64,000 nt of DNA from Gp6-AA40 sp035571515. GTDB lineage: Bacteria; Acidobacteriota; Vicinamibacteria; Vicinamibacterales; UBA2999. The stretch's first letter is position 1. Each line of letters opens with the position of its first letter. Location of the stretch: NCBI GenBank assembly GCA_035571515.1, contig DATNCQ010000097.1, positions 38,445-102,444 on the forward strand, in the 5' to 3' direction. Both the position numbers and the translations under genes were made by a program. Shown here one piece after another: positions 27,000-35,239 of this stretch. A model generated the notes under the pieces. It made no database searches. It was not told where the DNA came from and was given only the letters and a program-made list of their open reading frames with translations.

Positions 27000-28036
27000 G
27001 AGACCGGGACCCGATCGACGACGTCGTTGATCACCATCTCCACCGTGACGCCATGACTGGCGGCGTGGGGACCGAGCCAGATGCGATGGCCCAGCACGTA
27101 CTTCGCGAGGTCCTGGACGTCCTCGGGATACACCTCGTCGCGCCTTCGCCGAAGCAGTGCCCAGACCTTGACGAGCCGCCCCCAGCAGATCGTCGCGCGC
27201 GGCGAGGCTCCGAGATCCACGCACTTCTCCACCAGCTCGGATGGTGACCGATGGTGCCACTCGGTCTCGGCGTGATAGGGGCGGGTGGCGACGACGAGTC
27301 GCCGGATGTACTTCTCGAGCGCCTCGTGCATGTAGACTTCGCGCGTGATCGCACGGCGCAGCTCGATGATCCGATCCTTGGACATCAACGGCTTCAACTC
27401 CACTTTCTTGAAGTCGAAGCCGACGAGCTTCTGTTCGTCCTGCGGCCGCAGATACGGAATGTTGACGATGATTGCGAAGCGATCGACCGCGGCCTCCGAG
27501 AGCGGAAACGTTCCCTGCCCGAGCTCGACGGGGTTCATCGTGGCGATCGCGAAACTGAACGCCGGCAGCTCGCAGGTCACCTTGCCCACCGTCACCGAGC
27601 GGTCCTGGAGCCCCTCGAGAAACGCGCTCTGCGACTTGAGCGGGATGCGGTTGATCTCGTCGAGGAGGACGACTTCCGCTGACGCCAGCGGGCCGAACTC
27701 GGTGATGAAGGCACCGGTCGCCGGGTTGATCATCTGGAAGCCGACGACTTCCGTCGGCTGCAGATCGGCGCGCCCCTGGATGCGCGCGAACTTCGCCTCA
27801 CTGATCGCGGCGAGAATGACGCCGAAGAATGTCTTGCCGACGCCCGGCACGCCGCGCAGCAGCAGGTTGCCGGAGTTCACCTGGCGATTGGGATCCTTGT
27901 CGTACGTCGTCGGGATCTCGGACAGCAGGACGACGTTGGCGAGGGCCTTTTCGGTCTCGTAACCGACCAGGGCTTTCCCTGCCTCGGCGACAATCGCGTC
28001 GTGAAGGTCGATGGATTCCTGGAGCTCGGGATGCAC
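26996..28036 (-). CDS. moxR: MoxR-family AAA+ ATPase
   Basis: AAA+ ATPase of 346 residues. Walker A is GVPGVGKT (62-69, Lys68), Walker B EVVLLDEINR (Asp126-Glu127), sensor 1 lies in FAIATMNPVELGQGTFPLSEAAVDRFAI, and a C-terminal lid follows. MoxR proteins act as chaperones with VWA partners for cofactor insertion or complex maturation. It heads the six-gene operon to 21952. The start is GTG at 28036, with a TATAAT hexamer only 8 bases upstream and no clear Shine-Dalgarno, so the message may be leaderless. Confidence 0.92.
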   Translation of the reverse strand: MHPELQESIDLHDAIVAEAGKALVGYETEKALANVVLLSEIPTTYDKDPNRQVNSGNLLLRGVPGVGKTFFGVILAAISEAKFARIQGRADLQPTEVVGFQMINPATGAFITEFGPLASAEVVLLDEINRIPLKSQSAFLEGLQDRSVTVGKVTCELPAFSFAIATMNPVELGQGTFPLSEAAVDRFAIIVNIPYLRPQDEQKLVGFDFKKVELKPLMSKDRIIELRRAITREVYMHEALEKYIRRLVVATRPYHAETEWHHRSPSELVEKCVDLGASPRATICWGRLVKVWALLRRRRDEVYPEDVQDLAKYVLGHRIWLGPHAASHGVTVEMVINDVVDRVPVS

Positions 28037-28044
28037 GCCGGCGC

Positions 28045-28050
28045 ATTATA
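28045..28050 (-). promoter_or_regulatory. -10 element of the MoxR operon, near-leaderless
   Basis: TATAAT reads on the minus strand 8 bases before the GTG of the MoxR gene. Transcription would begin at or within a few bases of the start codon. No good TTGACA-like -35 is visible at 16-18 bases, so confidence is limited. Confidence 0.4.
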
Positions 28051-28097
28051 TGTGCGCGGGCTATGCGGAGGCTCGGAGGGTTCCGGGCTCTGGCTGA

Positions 28098-28352
28098 CTA
28101 GCGATGGTGCTCGATTTCCTCGGCCTGGGCGACCTGCTGGTCCTTGTAATCCTTGCTTTCGACGTGCTTTTTCCGCGCCGCCTTGACCCGCGCCTTCGTC
28201 AGGTCGGTGGTGCTCATCGCAAAGCCTGACTGCAACCGCTCAAGGTTCGAGCTCTGGCAGGCGGGACAGCTGGGAACCGTCGTCGCGGCCGGCAGCTTCA
28301 GGAATTCGAACTGGTGGCCGCAGGCGTTGCAGGCGTATTCGAATATCGGCAT
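28098..28352 (-). CDS. FmdB-family zinc-ribbon protein
   Basis: Small cytoplasmic protein of 84 residues. It begins MPIFEYACNACGHQFE with a first C-x-x-C at residues 8-11, and a second C-x-x-C follows in PSCPACQS. The remainder is charged helix (KARVKAARKKHVESKDYKD). This is the FmdB/CxxC zinc-ribbon regulatory protein family; a role in transcriptional or translational regulation is often proposed but not established. The start is supported by the conserved MPIFEY N-terminus. TATAAT lies 6 bases upstream and there is no obvious ribosome site. Confidence 0.88.
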   Translation of the reverse strand: MPIFEYACNACGHQFEFLKLPAATTVPSCPACQSSNLERLQSGFAMSTTDLTKARVKAARKKHVESKDYKDQQVAQAEEIEHHR

Positions 28353-28358
28353 GGCGGA

Positions 28359-28364
28359 ATTATA
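28359..28364 (-). promoter_or_regulatory. -10 element of the FmdB gene, leaderless type
   Basis: TATAAT on the minus strand is separated from the FmdB ATG by only six bases (TCCGCC), which would place the transcription start on the start codon itself. No clear -35 box is seen. Confidence 0.4.
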
Positions 28365-28416
28365 GGCGCTGCCTGGACGCGGGGCATCCGGGTCCAGGCA
28401 GGCCGATTTGACACAT

Positions 28417-31338
28417 TCAGAACGCCATTCGGAACCCGAGCTGCAGCATGCGCGGCTGATACGCGATATTGCTGTTGAACGACGGCTGCCCGTAGCTGCG
28501 ATTGCTTTCCTGGGTGACATAGGAGCCGTAATTCGCGCGGTTGAAGACATTGAACACTTCCGCGAGACCGTCAACGGTCGTGCGGCCGGCCAGCCGAAAA
28601 CGCCGCTGGACGCGCATGTCCACGCGATGAATGGGCTCTCCGATCAGGTTGTTGCGCGCCACAATCGTCCCGTCGGGACGCAGCCGTGGCGTGATTGGCG
28701 TCCCTTGCGCGCCGCCGTTCGACTCGCCGACACCGCGCAGGTCGCCGCCGTAGCTGGTGCTGAAACGCTTGCCTGACCCGTAGAAGTACACGCCACTGAG
28801 CTGGACACCGCGCCCAACGTCCCAGATGCCGTTGAACGTCGCCCGGTGGCGCTGGTCGGTGGCGGCGAGCGTATACTCGCCGCCCATATCTGCAGCCAAC
28901 GGGAAGTCAATCTTCGTCCTGGTCACCACGCCGTTGGCGCCTAATCCGTATTGGTAGGGAAGCGGCTGCGCATCCCGTAACGCCGAGAGCGTATACGTCC
29001 CCGAGGCCTGCCACCGCTGACTGAAGCGCTTCGTGAACGCGGTTTCGAGTCCATGAGAATTGGACCACCCCTCGAGGAATTCCCCGTACACGGTGCCCCA
29101 TTCAGGAAACGGCCGCTTGCTGATGTCGCTGAACGGATAGTTGGCCCCGGTGGCGGGGTTGTAACTGAGGTTCATGTTGGAGTCGCCCTCCTCGCGCCGC
29201 CCGCCCGCGTACACATAATCCGCCTCGAACGACATCGTGGTCCCCAGCTGCCGCTGTACGCCGATGGAGGCCTGGTCGCTGTACGGATGCTGGCGCCACG
29301 GATGGTTGATTTCAAACGCGAGGTCACGCCGCAGGCAGCCCGAACGGAAATTGACGTCGCATAGATTCGCGCGCAGCTCCTCGTAGGTCGGCACATGCCC
29401 GTTGTAGATGTTCGCCGCGAAATCGGGCCGGCCATCGTTGGGAATGTCCGCGAGGATGAGGATCTGATACTGCGCCGTTTGATGCGCCCCGTCCGTGATC
29501 GTCTGTGTGTAGAACCGTCCGTACCCGCCGCGCACTACCGTCTTGTCGGTGACGGTGAACGCAAACCCGAGCCGCGGCCCGAAATTCGTCGTGTCATAGG
29601 GCAGGTCGCCGGGCAGCCAGGGCAGGAATTTCGTCTTCTCCGAGTTCACCCCCACCTGCAAATCCCACCGCAGCCCGAGGTTCAGCGTCAGACGCCGTGT
29701 GACGGTCCAATCGTCCTGCGCCCAACCGGCATACATATGCTGGGGCACGTAGTAGTGGAAATCCGTCCTGGAGACCGATTGGCGGGCCCGCGTGACGATC
29801 GAGGAGAGCGGCGCCAGGTTCCAGGTGGACGCGTCGTTCCAGACGGGAAGGAGCGCCTCGATGTTCGCCGGAATCGGCGAGTTCTGCGCATAGATCGTCG
29901 GCATACAGAACGCGCACCAGTGCTGTCCGCTGAACAGGCGAAGATACTCGCCTCCTACCTTCAGGACCTGACGCCCGCCACGGGTAGCGGTGCGGACGAA
30001 GTCGTCCCGAATCGAGAACCGGTGCTCGAAATTGTGCATGTTGCCCGGCGACTGGATTGAATAGCCGCGAAGAAAGATGCTCGGGAATCCAGTGCAGCCG
30101 ACCGGCTGGTTCGGGAAGCACCCGCCATTCCATTTGACGAGGGACTCCCTCGCCGAGTCCCAGTACGCCGCGCCCCCCTTGATCTCGTTCACCGCTTGAT
30201 TGCCGAAGACCTGCGTGAGCGTGCCCAGGATCTGGCGGCTGTACTTCTCCTGCTTGTGCGCGCCCGCCGGATGAAGGACGGCGCCGCCGCCGTCGAAATA
30301 CACCTGGTCGTAATACTGGCCGCGCACCGCGATGCGAGTCTGTGGCGAAAACTGCACGTCCAGCCGCGCTCCCGCCTTGTCCTCGCGGCGGGTATTGAGC
30401 TGATCGACGTTGAAGCCCGGAAGCGGGCTCGAGTAGGTGACGGTCTGCGGCTCCCGCTCGTACTCGTAGTTGGTGAAGAAGTGAATCCGGTCTTTCCGGA
30501 TTGGCCCGCCAAAGGTCCCGCTCAGCTGCTGATTCGAGTACGGGAGCACGCGCTGCTGAATGGAATCCGCGGCGTTGAAACGATCGTTCCGGAAGTAGCC
30601 GCCGAGCGACCCCGACGGGATGTTGGTGCCGGATTTGGTGATCGCATTCACCTGCAGACCCGCCGAGCGGCCCTGGGTGGCGTCGAACCGGTTCGAGATC
30701 AGCTCGAACTCGGCGATGGCGTCGCGGCTGTATTTGGGTTGATCGTCACCGGTGCCACCGAAGAGCGCCGTGATGGTCTGACCATCGACATTGAGCTGCG
30801 AGTAGCCCTGGCGATTGTCCGGGATCCCGCCTTCGTTCCGCTTGCTTCCCGGCGCCAGCAGCGCCAGGTCCATCCAGTTCCGGCCGTTGAGCGGCAGCTC
30901 CTGCATTTGCCGCGGATCGACGTTCCCGCTCCGGGTGGAGGTCGTCGTGTCGATGAGCGGCGCCTCTCCAGTCACCGTCACTGATTCCTGTACCGCGGAC
31001 GGTGCCAGCTGAAGATTGACGACCGCCTGCTGCCCCACGAGCATCTCGAGCCCGGCGCGCGTGACCGTGGCAAATCCCTGGAGTTGTGCCGTCAGCTGGT
31101 ACACCCCGATGCGCAGCGGGATCAGGTAGGCGCCGCGCGCATCGGTCACGGCCTGGAATGTGTTCCCCGACGCCTCGTGCAGCGCGGTGACCGTCACGCC
31201 AGGCAGCACGCCGCCCGTCGAATCGGTTACCGTGCCGCTCATCGTCGCTTCCTGCGCGTACGCGGGTAGGGCGAGCGCGAGCATTCCGACCATCACCATC
31301 AACCGCCTGGCAAGGCGCCAACGCAACATGCTCAACAT
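28417..31338 (-). CDS. Oar-like TonB-dependent receptor, copy A
   Basis: Outer-membrane protein of 973 residues. Signal peptide 1-27 (ending LPAYAQ), then a carboxypeptidase-regulatory-like beta-sandwich (GTVTDSTGGVLPGVTVTALH), the plug region (VNAITKSGTN, LPLNGRNWMDLALL) and a large barrel ending LQLGFRMAF. Such Oar-type receptors take up large ligands or signal in Acidobacteriota and Bacteroidota; the substrate is unknown. Cysteine pairs are found in three loops: GGCFPNQPVGC, HWCAFC and LCDVNFRSGC. The same pairs occur in copy B at 43807-46713. AGGAGG precedes the ATG by 5 bases. Confidence 0.9.
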   Translation of the reverse strand: MLSMLRWRLARRLMVMVGMLALALPAYAQEATMSGTVTDSTGGVLPGVTVTALHEASGNTFQAVTDARGAYLIPLRIGVYQLTAQLQGFATVTRAGLEMLVGQQAVVNLQLAPSAVQESVTVTGEAPLIDTTTSTRSGNVDPRQMQELPLNGRNWMDLALLAPGSKRNEGGIPDNRQGYSQLNVDGQTITALFGGTGDDQPKYSRDAIAEFELISNRFDATQGRSAGLQVNAITKSGTNIPSGSLGGYFRNDRFNAADSIQQRVLPYSNQQLSGTFGGPIRKDRIHFFTNYEYEREPQTVTYSSPLPGFNVDQLNTRREDKAGARLDVQFSPQTRIAVRGQYYDQVYFDGGGAVLHPAGAHKQEKYSRQILGTLTQVFGNQAVNEIKGGAAYWDSARESLVKWNGGCFPNQPVGCTGFPSIFLRGYSIQSPGNMHNFEHRFSIRDDFVRTATRGGRQVLKVGGEYLRLFSGQHWCAFCMPTIYAQNSPIPANIEALLPVWNDASTWNLAPLSSIVTRARQSVSRTDFHYYVPQHMYAGWAQDDWTVTRRLTLNLGLRWDLQVGVNSEKTKFLPWLPGDLPYDTTNFGPRLGFAFTVTDKTVVRGGYGRFYTQTITDGAHQTAQYQILILADIPNDGRPDFAANIYNGHVPTYEELRANLCDVNFRSGCLRRDLAFEINHPWRQHPYSDQASIGVQRQLGTTMSFEADYVYAGGRREEGDSNMNLSYNPATGANYPFSDISKRPFPEWGTVYGEFLEGWSNSHGLETAFTKRFSQRWQASGTYTLSALRDAQPLPYQYGLGANGVVTRTKIDFPLAADMGGEYTLAATDQRHRATFNGIWDVGRGVQLSGVYFYGSGKRFSTSYGGDLRGVGESNGGAQGTPITPRLRPDGTIVARNNLIGEPIHRVDMRVQRRFRLAGRTTVDGLAEVFNVFNRANYGSYVTQESNRSYGQPSFNSNIAYQPRMLQLGFRMAF

Positions 31339-31391
31339 GAAAGCCTCCTCCCGTGGGAAAAAGAGAGAGCGGCGAGGAAAGGTTCCTACGA

Positions 31392-32135
31392 TCAGCGGCG
31401 CTGATTCGCCTGGCCAAGCGTCGCGCCAGGGGCGTCGATGCGACCCTGGCCGGGCTGAATAGCCCTGTCGACGCGCGGCGGTGGCGCGACCCCGTTGATG
31501 AAGATCGCTTCGTTGATGTAGACGAACTGGTAGCGCAGCCCGATGCCGTTCTCGTCGAGCCACCCGAGCGACTGCTGAAACAATCCCGGCTCCGGGTACC
31601 CGGCAGGCACGGTGGCCTCGCTGATATAGAGCTTGTTCGCGTGCATGTAAATCCCCGCGAACGTACGGGACCTGTCGGCGTTGTTCGTCAGCTGCAGCTG
31701 ATGTCCTTCGACCATGTCTACGTTGCTCCAGACGTAGAGCGTCAGCTTCGCGTCACGCTGCATCAATTGCCATGACGCGTAGACGATCGCGCCTCGAACA
31801 TCGTCCTTCCAATGTCCGGCGTCCCCGGGTCCTCCGAGGCACGGTTCGGCGCCGGGCGGGCACTTCTTCGCTTTCTCGGCGAGCAGCGGCTGGGCCTGGT
31901 TGTAGTCGACCACCGTCACGGAGTAGCGGCTCTGGCCCTGCGTGGCGCTGTAGACGCGCGCCGGAAGGTTGGCCTGGTGTGGCGAGAGGTAGGTCGTTTC
32001 CGTGACCTTCGGCTGACTGGGGAACAGGCAGGTGAAGCGGTCGTCCCGACTGGCGAACTCGATCCATTCCTGCGCGACGGAGAGGTGCGACGTAGACAAG
32101 ACCAAGGCTGCCGAAATGACTGGCATCAGGCGCAT
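31392..32135 (-). CDS. Secreted protein of unknown function
   Basis: Protein of 247 residues with a signal peptide (1-21, ending SVAQ). The mature part begins EWIEFASRDDRFTCLFPSQP, a pattern of small exported proteins that fit a lipocalin- or YceI-like strand order, but no domain can be named. Four Cys are present, two close together (KCPPGAEPCL). The C-terminus is probably flexible (GRIDAPGATLGQANQRR). It lies 53 bases upstream of the receptor gene on the same strand and could be co-expressed with it. GGAGG is 7 bases before the ATG. Confidence 0.65.
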   Translation of the reverse strand: MRLMPVISAALVLSTSHLSVAQEWIEFASRDDRFTCLFPSQPKVTETTYLSPHQANLPARVYSATQGQSRYSVTVVDYNQAQPLLAEKAKKCPPGAEPCLGGPGDAGHWKDDVRGAIVYASWQLMQRDAKLTLYVWSNVDMVEGHQLQLTNNADRSRTFAGIYMHANKLYISEATVPAGYPEPGLFQQSLGWLDENGIGLRYQFVYINEAIFINGVAPPPRVDRAIQPGQGRIDAPGATLGQANQRR

Positions 32136-32242
32136 GATTTGTCCTCCATCGGTGAATCACTCACGTGGGAGTCGTGGGCTCGCCTCGTTCCTCCTTTTCC
32201 CGCGTTCTCGCCGAACGCGTCACAGCCGGTTCGCCCGCGCGC

Positions 32243-32284
32243 CCGTCGACAAGCTCAGGGCGTCCCGAGCGCAGTCGAGGGGCG
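32243..32284. repeat. Intergenic REP-like palindromic element
   Basis: The segment reads CCCGTCGACAAGCTCAGGG then GTCCCGAGCG and AGTCGAGGGG; its two halves are imperfect inverted repeats around a short centre (GTCGAC...CTCAGGG / CCCGAG...GTCGAG). It resembles dispersed palindromic units known from many high-GC Gram-negatives. The right half is shared with the element inside the gene at 3631-3668. Confidence 0.55.
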
Positions 32285-32398
32285 CCGCAGAGTCTAACGC
32301 CGATGTCGATTAGCGCAGCGTCCTGTTGCGCACAGATTTGATTGCCGTCAGCGCACCCGGCTCAACGGTCCGCCGGGCGAACCACGTGCAGCCAGCGG

Positions 32399-33868
32399 TC
32401 AGGACAGGATGTCGAGCGTGTAGTTCATCTTGCCGAACAGATACGTGCGCGATTCGTCGACGAGCGCCCGGAACCGCGGCATGTTCACGCCGACCAGCGC
32501 GCCGCGGCGCTTGCGGATGGCGCCGCCGATGATCACCGTGTCCACGTTGCGCACGTCTGCCCCCTGGACGACGGTGCCCACCGCGTTGTTCAGCGGATAC
32601 GCGTTCATCTCGTCGGCCCGAATCATGACGATGTCGGCCTCCTTGCCCGGGGTAATGGTCCCGCACTTGTGGAGGAGGGCCGCGCATTTGGCGCCGTTGA
32701 CCGTGGCGCATTGCAGGACCTGGCGCACGGTCACGGGCGCCGGGGCGTCTGGGTCCTTGTTCGCCCGGCGATTGGTGGCGAGCGCGCGCTGGACGAAGAA
32801 CGCCGCGCGCATTTCCCCGAACATGTCGGTGCTGTAGGAGGTCTCGTTGTCGACGCTGAAGCCCGGCTGCACGCCGAAGTCGAGCGCTTTCTGGAATCCG
32901 CCAACGCCGGCCGAGACACCGTTGCCAAGCCCGTACTGCGCGTCGGACCGCGTGCAGACGTCGACGTTGCAGCCCGCGTCGCGGACCAGGCGCCACGCCG
33001 CATCGGTCAGGCCGTTGGCATGGTTGAAGGTGAAATCGGGTCCCAGCAGGTTCTCCTTCGCGAACGCCTCGATCAGCTCGGAGGAAATACCGTCCGCATG
33101 GATCTTCAGCCCGAGGCTGCGGGCGAGGGCCCAGTTGTCCCGGTTCGGATTCGCGAACGCACGCAGCGTCACCAGCTGGTCGTCGGATATGAAGTACTTC
33201 TTCTGCAGGCGGGCCAGGTCCGCGGGCCACTGGTTGTCCCACGTCCCGAACTGCGGCGGGCCCGAGGCGTGCACCGCGCGGATGCCCGAGTCGAACAGCG
33301 CCTCGACCGCGGCGTCGGAATGCGCGGCACTGCGCGAGTTGTGGGAGTTGTCGATGACGCACGTGATGCCGGCGTCGATGCAGCCGAGCGCCGTCATCAG
33401 GTTGCCCACGTACATGTCGTGCGGGCGGTAGAAGGGCCCAAAGCCCTGGTGCGTCGTCGCCATGTAGTTGGCGATGAGGCCGTCGGGGATGATCCGCCGG
33501 AACTGCGCGGACCACGAATGGCGGTGACAATCGACGAACCCCGGAATGAGGATCGTGCCTGCCGCGTCGATGACCTCCGCGGAAGATGGCGCCCGCAGAT
33601 TCGGGCCCACCTCGACGATCTGCCTGCCCTGGATGTGCACGTCTCCGCGTGCAAAGTCGCCGAGGGCCGGATCCATCGTGATGACGGTACCGCCGCGCAA
33701 CAGGATGTGGCGGGCCGGGTTCACGGCCGCACGCGAGGCCGGATCGATCGTGCCGCCGTCCTGCCTCGTCGTGGCGCGCTGGGCAGCGCCGGCCATTCGC
33801 ACGGCGGCGGGAGCCGCCGCGAGCGCCGCGCCCATTTTCAAGAGTCCACGACGGGAAATCGATGTCAC
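32399..33868 (-). CDS. Tat-exported amidohydrolase-family enzyme
   Basis: Metal-dependent hydrolase of 489 residues. A twin-arginine signal (SRRGLLKMGAA, 5-15) directs export. The composite domain starts HILLRGGTVITMDP. The first metal site is DCHRHSW (His115, His117); further ligands are in KIHADG and FNHANG, and a C-terminal GKEADIVMIRADEMNAYPLNN closes the barrel domain. This is the cytosine-deaminase/chlorohydrolase branch (Amidohydro_1). An exported member is unusual. The final metal-binding Asp is probably in FSVDNETS. The substrate is unknown. The start is GTG with GGGAGCC upstream. Confidence 0.85.
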   Translation of the reverse strand: MTSISRRGLLKMGAALAAAPAAVRMAGAAQRATTRQDGGTIDPASRAAVNPARHILLRGGTVITMDPALGDFARGDVHIQGRQIVEVGPNLRAPSSAEVIDAAGTILIPGFVDCHRHSWSAQFRRIIPDGLIANYMATTHQGFGPFYRPHDMYVGNLMTALGCIDAGITCVIDNSHNSRSAAHSDAAVEALFDSGIRAVHASGPPQFGTWDNQWPADLARLQKKYFISDDQLVTLRAFANPNRDNWALARSLGLKIHADGISSELIEAFAKENLLGPDFTFNHANGLTDAAWRLVRDAGCNVDVCTRSDAQYGLGNGVSAGVGGFQKALDFGVQPGFSVDNETSYSTDMFGEMRAAFFVQRALATNRRANKDPDAPAPVTVRQVLQCATVNGAKCAALLHKCGTITPGKEADIVMIRADEMNAYPLNNAVGTVVQGADVRNVDTVIIGGAIRKRRGALVGVNMPRFRALVDESRTYLFGKMNYTLDILS

Positions 33869-33975
33869 GGTGGCTCCCTTCGTTGGTCTCGCCCTATGCG
33901 CGACCCGCGTATGTTACGCGAGAGCCAAAGACACCGGTACGGTACGGAGGAGCCGCCTTCACGCGGCCCGGGGCG

Positions 33976-34386
33976 CTAGTTCTCGTCCTTGCCGCGAATG
34001 TTGGACCCGGTCCCGCGCGAGTAGTACTTCCCGTTCACTTCCATTCCCATGAACTCGGCGGTTTTCTGCGACTTGTCACGCGGAGGGTGCGCGATGATCT
34101 TGACGCGGTTGCCGACCTTGAGAATCTGCGGCGAGATCCCGGACGCTACCATCGAGGCGGCACCAGAACCCTCGAATCCCCAGCTCTCGGTCTTGCCACC
34201 GTCGACCGGGACGTCGAGGGTGACCCACATGTGCGGATTCCGCCACTCGACCTTGGTGACCGTCCCTTCGACCGACACCAGCTCGTTCACGTCGAACATC
34301 GCGCGCGAATGATGGGCCGACACCGGCGCCGTCATCGGCACGACTCCGAGGAGCACGATCAGGATGCCGACTGCCTTCCACGCCAT
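33976..34386 (-). CDS. DUF6152-type small exported protein, copy 2
   Basis: Protein of 136 residues; the signal peptide ends VSA and the mature chain starts HHSRAMFD. The body has VTKVEWRNPHMWVTLDV (conserved N-P-H), SWGFEGSGAASMVASG and VGNRVKIIAHPPRD, with a lengthened C-terminal part (GKYYSRGTG) in place of the usual D-G-R end. It is the third gene of a minus-strand operon behind two PDLSGIW-family genes, 49 bases after the second. AGGGAGG precedes the ATG. The function is unknown. Confidence 0.78.
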   Translation of the reverse strand: MAWKAVGILIVLLGVVPMTAPVSAHHSRAMFDVNELVSVEGTVTKVEWRNPHMWVTLDVPVDGGKTESWGFEGSGAASMVASGISPQILKVGNRVKIIAHPPRDKSQKTAEFMGMEVNGKYYSRGTGSNIRGKDEN

Positions 34387-34435
34387 ATAAGCCTCCCTGC
34401 AACTCCGGCTGCGACTCACCATCCAGGTGATGCCA

Positions 34436-35239
34436 TCACGATCCGAGGCGCGCGAGATAGGTCGCCGGACCATCCTCGGGCCGGCAGATGACCTCTTCGA
34501 TTCTGTCGACGGCCTGACGTTTGAAGACGACCGTCGGCGTTTCCCAGGGCATCGTCAGCGTTTTTGGATCCTCTACTCTCGCCTGATACTCGAGCGTCTC
34601 GGCATCGACGCGACGCCACCGCTCGACGATATGCAGTGCGTCGGAGGTCAACCAGACGCCCGTGCTCGCATTCGTCGGCTTGTCCTGCGGACCCGCCAAC
34701 CATCCTTCGCCGTTGAAGGAAATCACGTCGACCACCAGCGTGTCGCCGTCCCACCGGGCCGTCGAGTCGCCCAGATGCGTGGGGAACAGATACTTCGCCG
34801 AGGTGTGCGGGCGTCCGGTCGTCGGCACGATCCGGAAGACCGGGTACGCCTCGGTGAAGACGAATGCGAAGCCGGGGCGCTGAATGATCTGAATCGGATG
34901 CCCGAGCATGGCGGCGCGCGGAAAACCGGGAGGCGTGCAGCGCATCGTGGGATCATCGTTGGCCGAGAGTCCGTTCATCCGCGTGCGCGCCTCGGCCGTG
35001 TACAGTCCCTCGAGCTTCGCCAGGTTGAACGTATCGCGCCCGGAACCAGCGCCAAGGGTCGACGCCCTCCACACACCGGTGAGGTTCGGTTCTCCCCACG
35101 CGGTCTTCGCGGAAAACGCAACGGTCCCCTTCGCGGCGCTTCCGGTTGCTCCGCTTCCGTTCACGAACACGCGCATCCCGACCAGCAAGGCCGCCCCGAC
35201 GACCACTGCGGCGACAATCGCCATCGCACGTCTGCTCAT
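34436..35239 (-). CDS. PDLSGIW-family secreted protein, copy 4
   Basis: Protein of 267 residues with an N-terminal transmembrane or signal segment (AMAIVAAVVVGAALLVGM). The signature is varied to EPNLTGVWRA; then MRCTPPGFPRAAML (Cys), FVFTEAYPVFRIVP, STARWDGDTLVVDVISFNG, HIVERWRRVDAETLEYQ and EEVICRPEDGP (second Cys). The R-W-D-G-D-T-L-V-V core shows clear membership. The ATG is fixed by a 4-base overlap with the stop of copy 5. It is probably expressed with copies 5 and DUF6152 copy 2. The function is unknown. Confidence 0.73.
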   Translation of the reverse strand: MSRRAMAIVAAVVVGAALLVGMRVFVNGSGATGSAAKGTVAFSAKTAWGEPNLTGVWRASTLGAGSGRDTFNLAKLEGLYTAEARTRMNGLSANDDPTMRCTPPGFPRAAMLGHPIQIIQRPGFAFVFTEAYPVFRIVPTTGRPHTSAKYLFPTHLGDSTARWDGDTLVVDVISFNGEGWLAGPQDKPTNASTGVWLTSDALHIVERWRRVDAETLEYQARVEDPKTLTMPWETPTVVFKRQAVDRIEEVICRPEDGPATYLARLGS

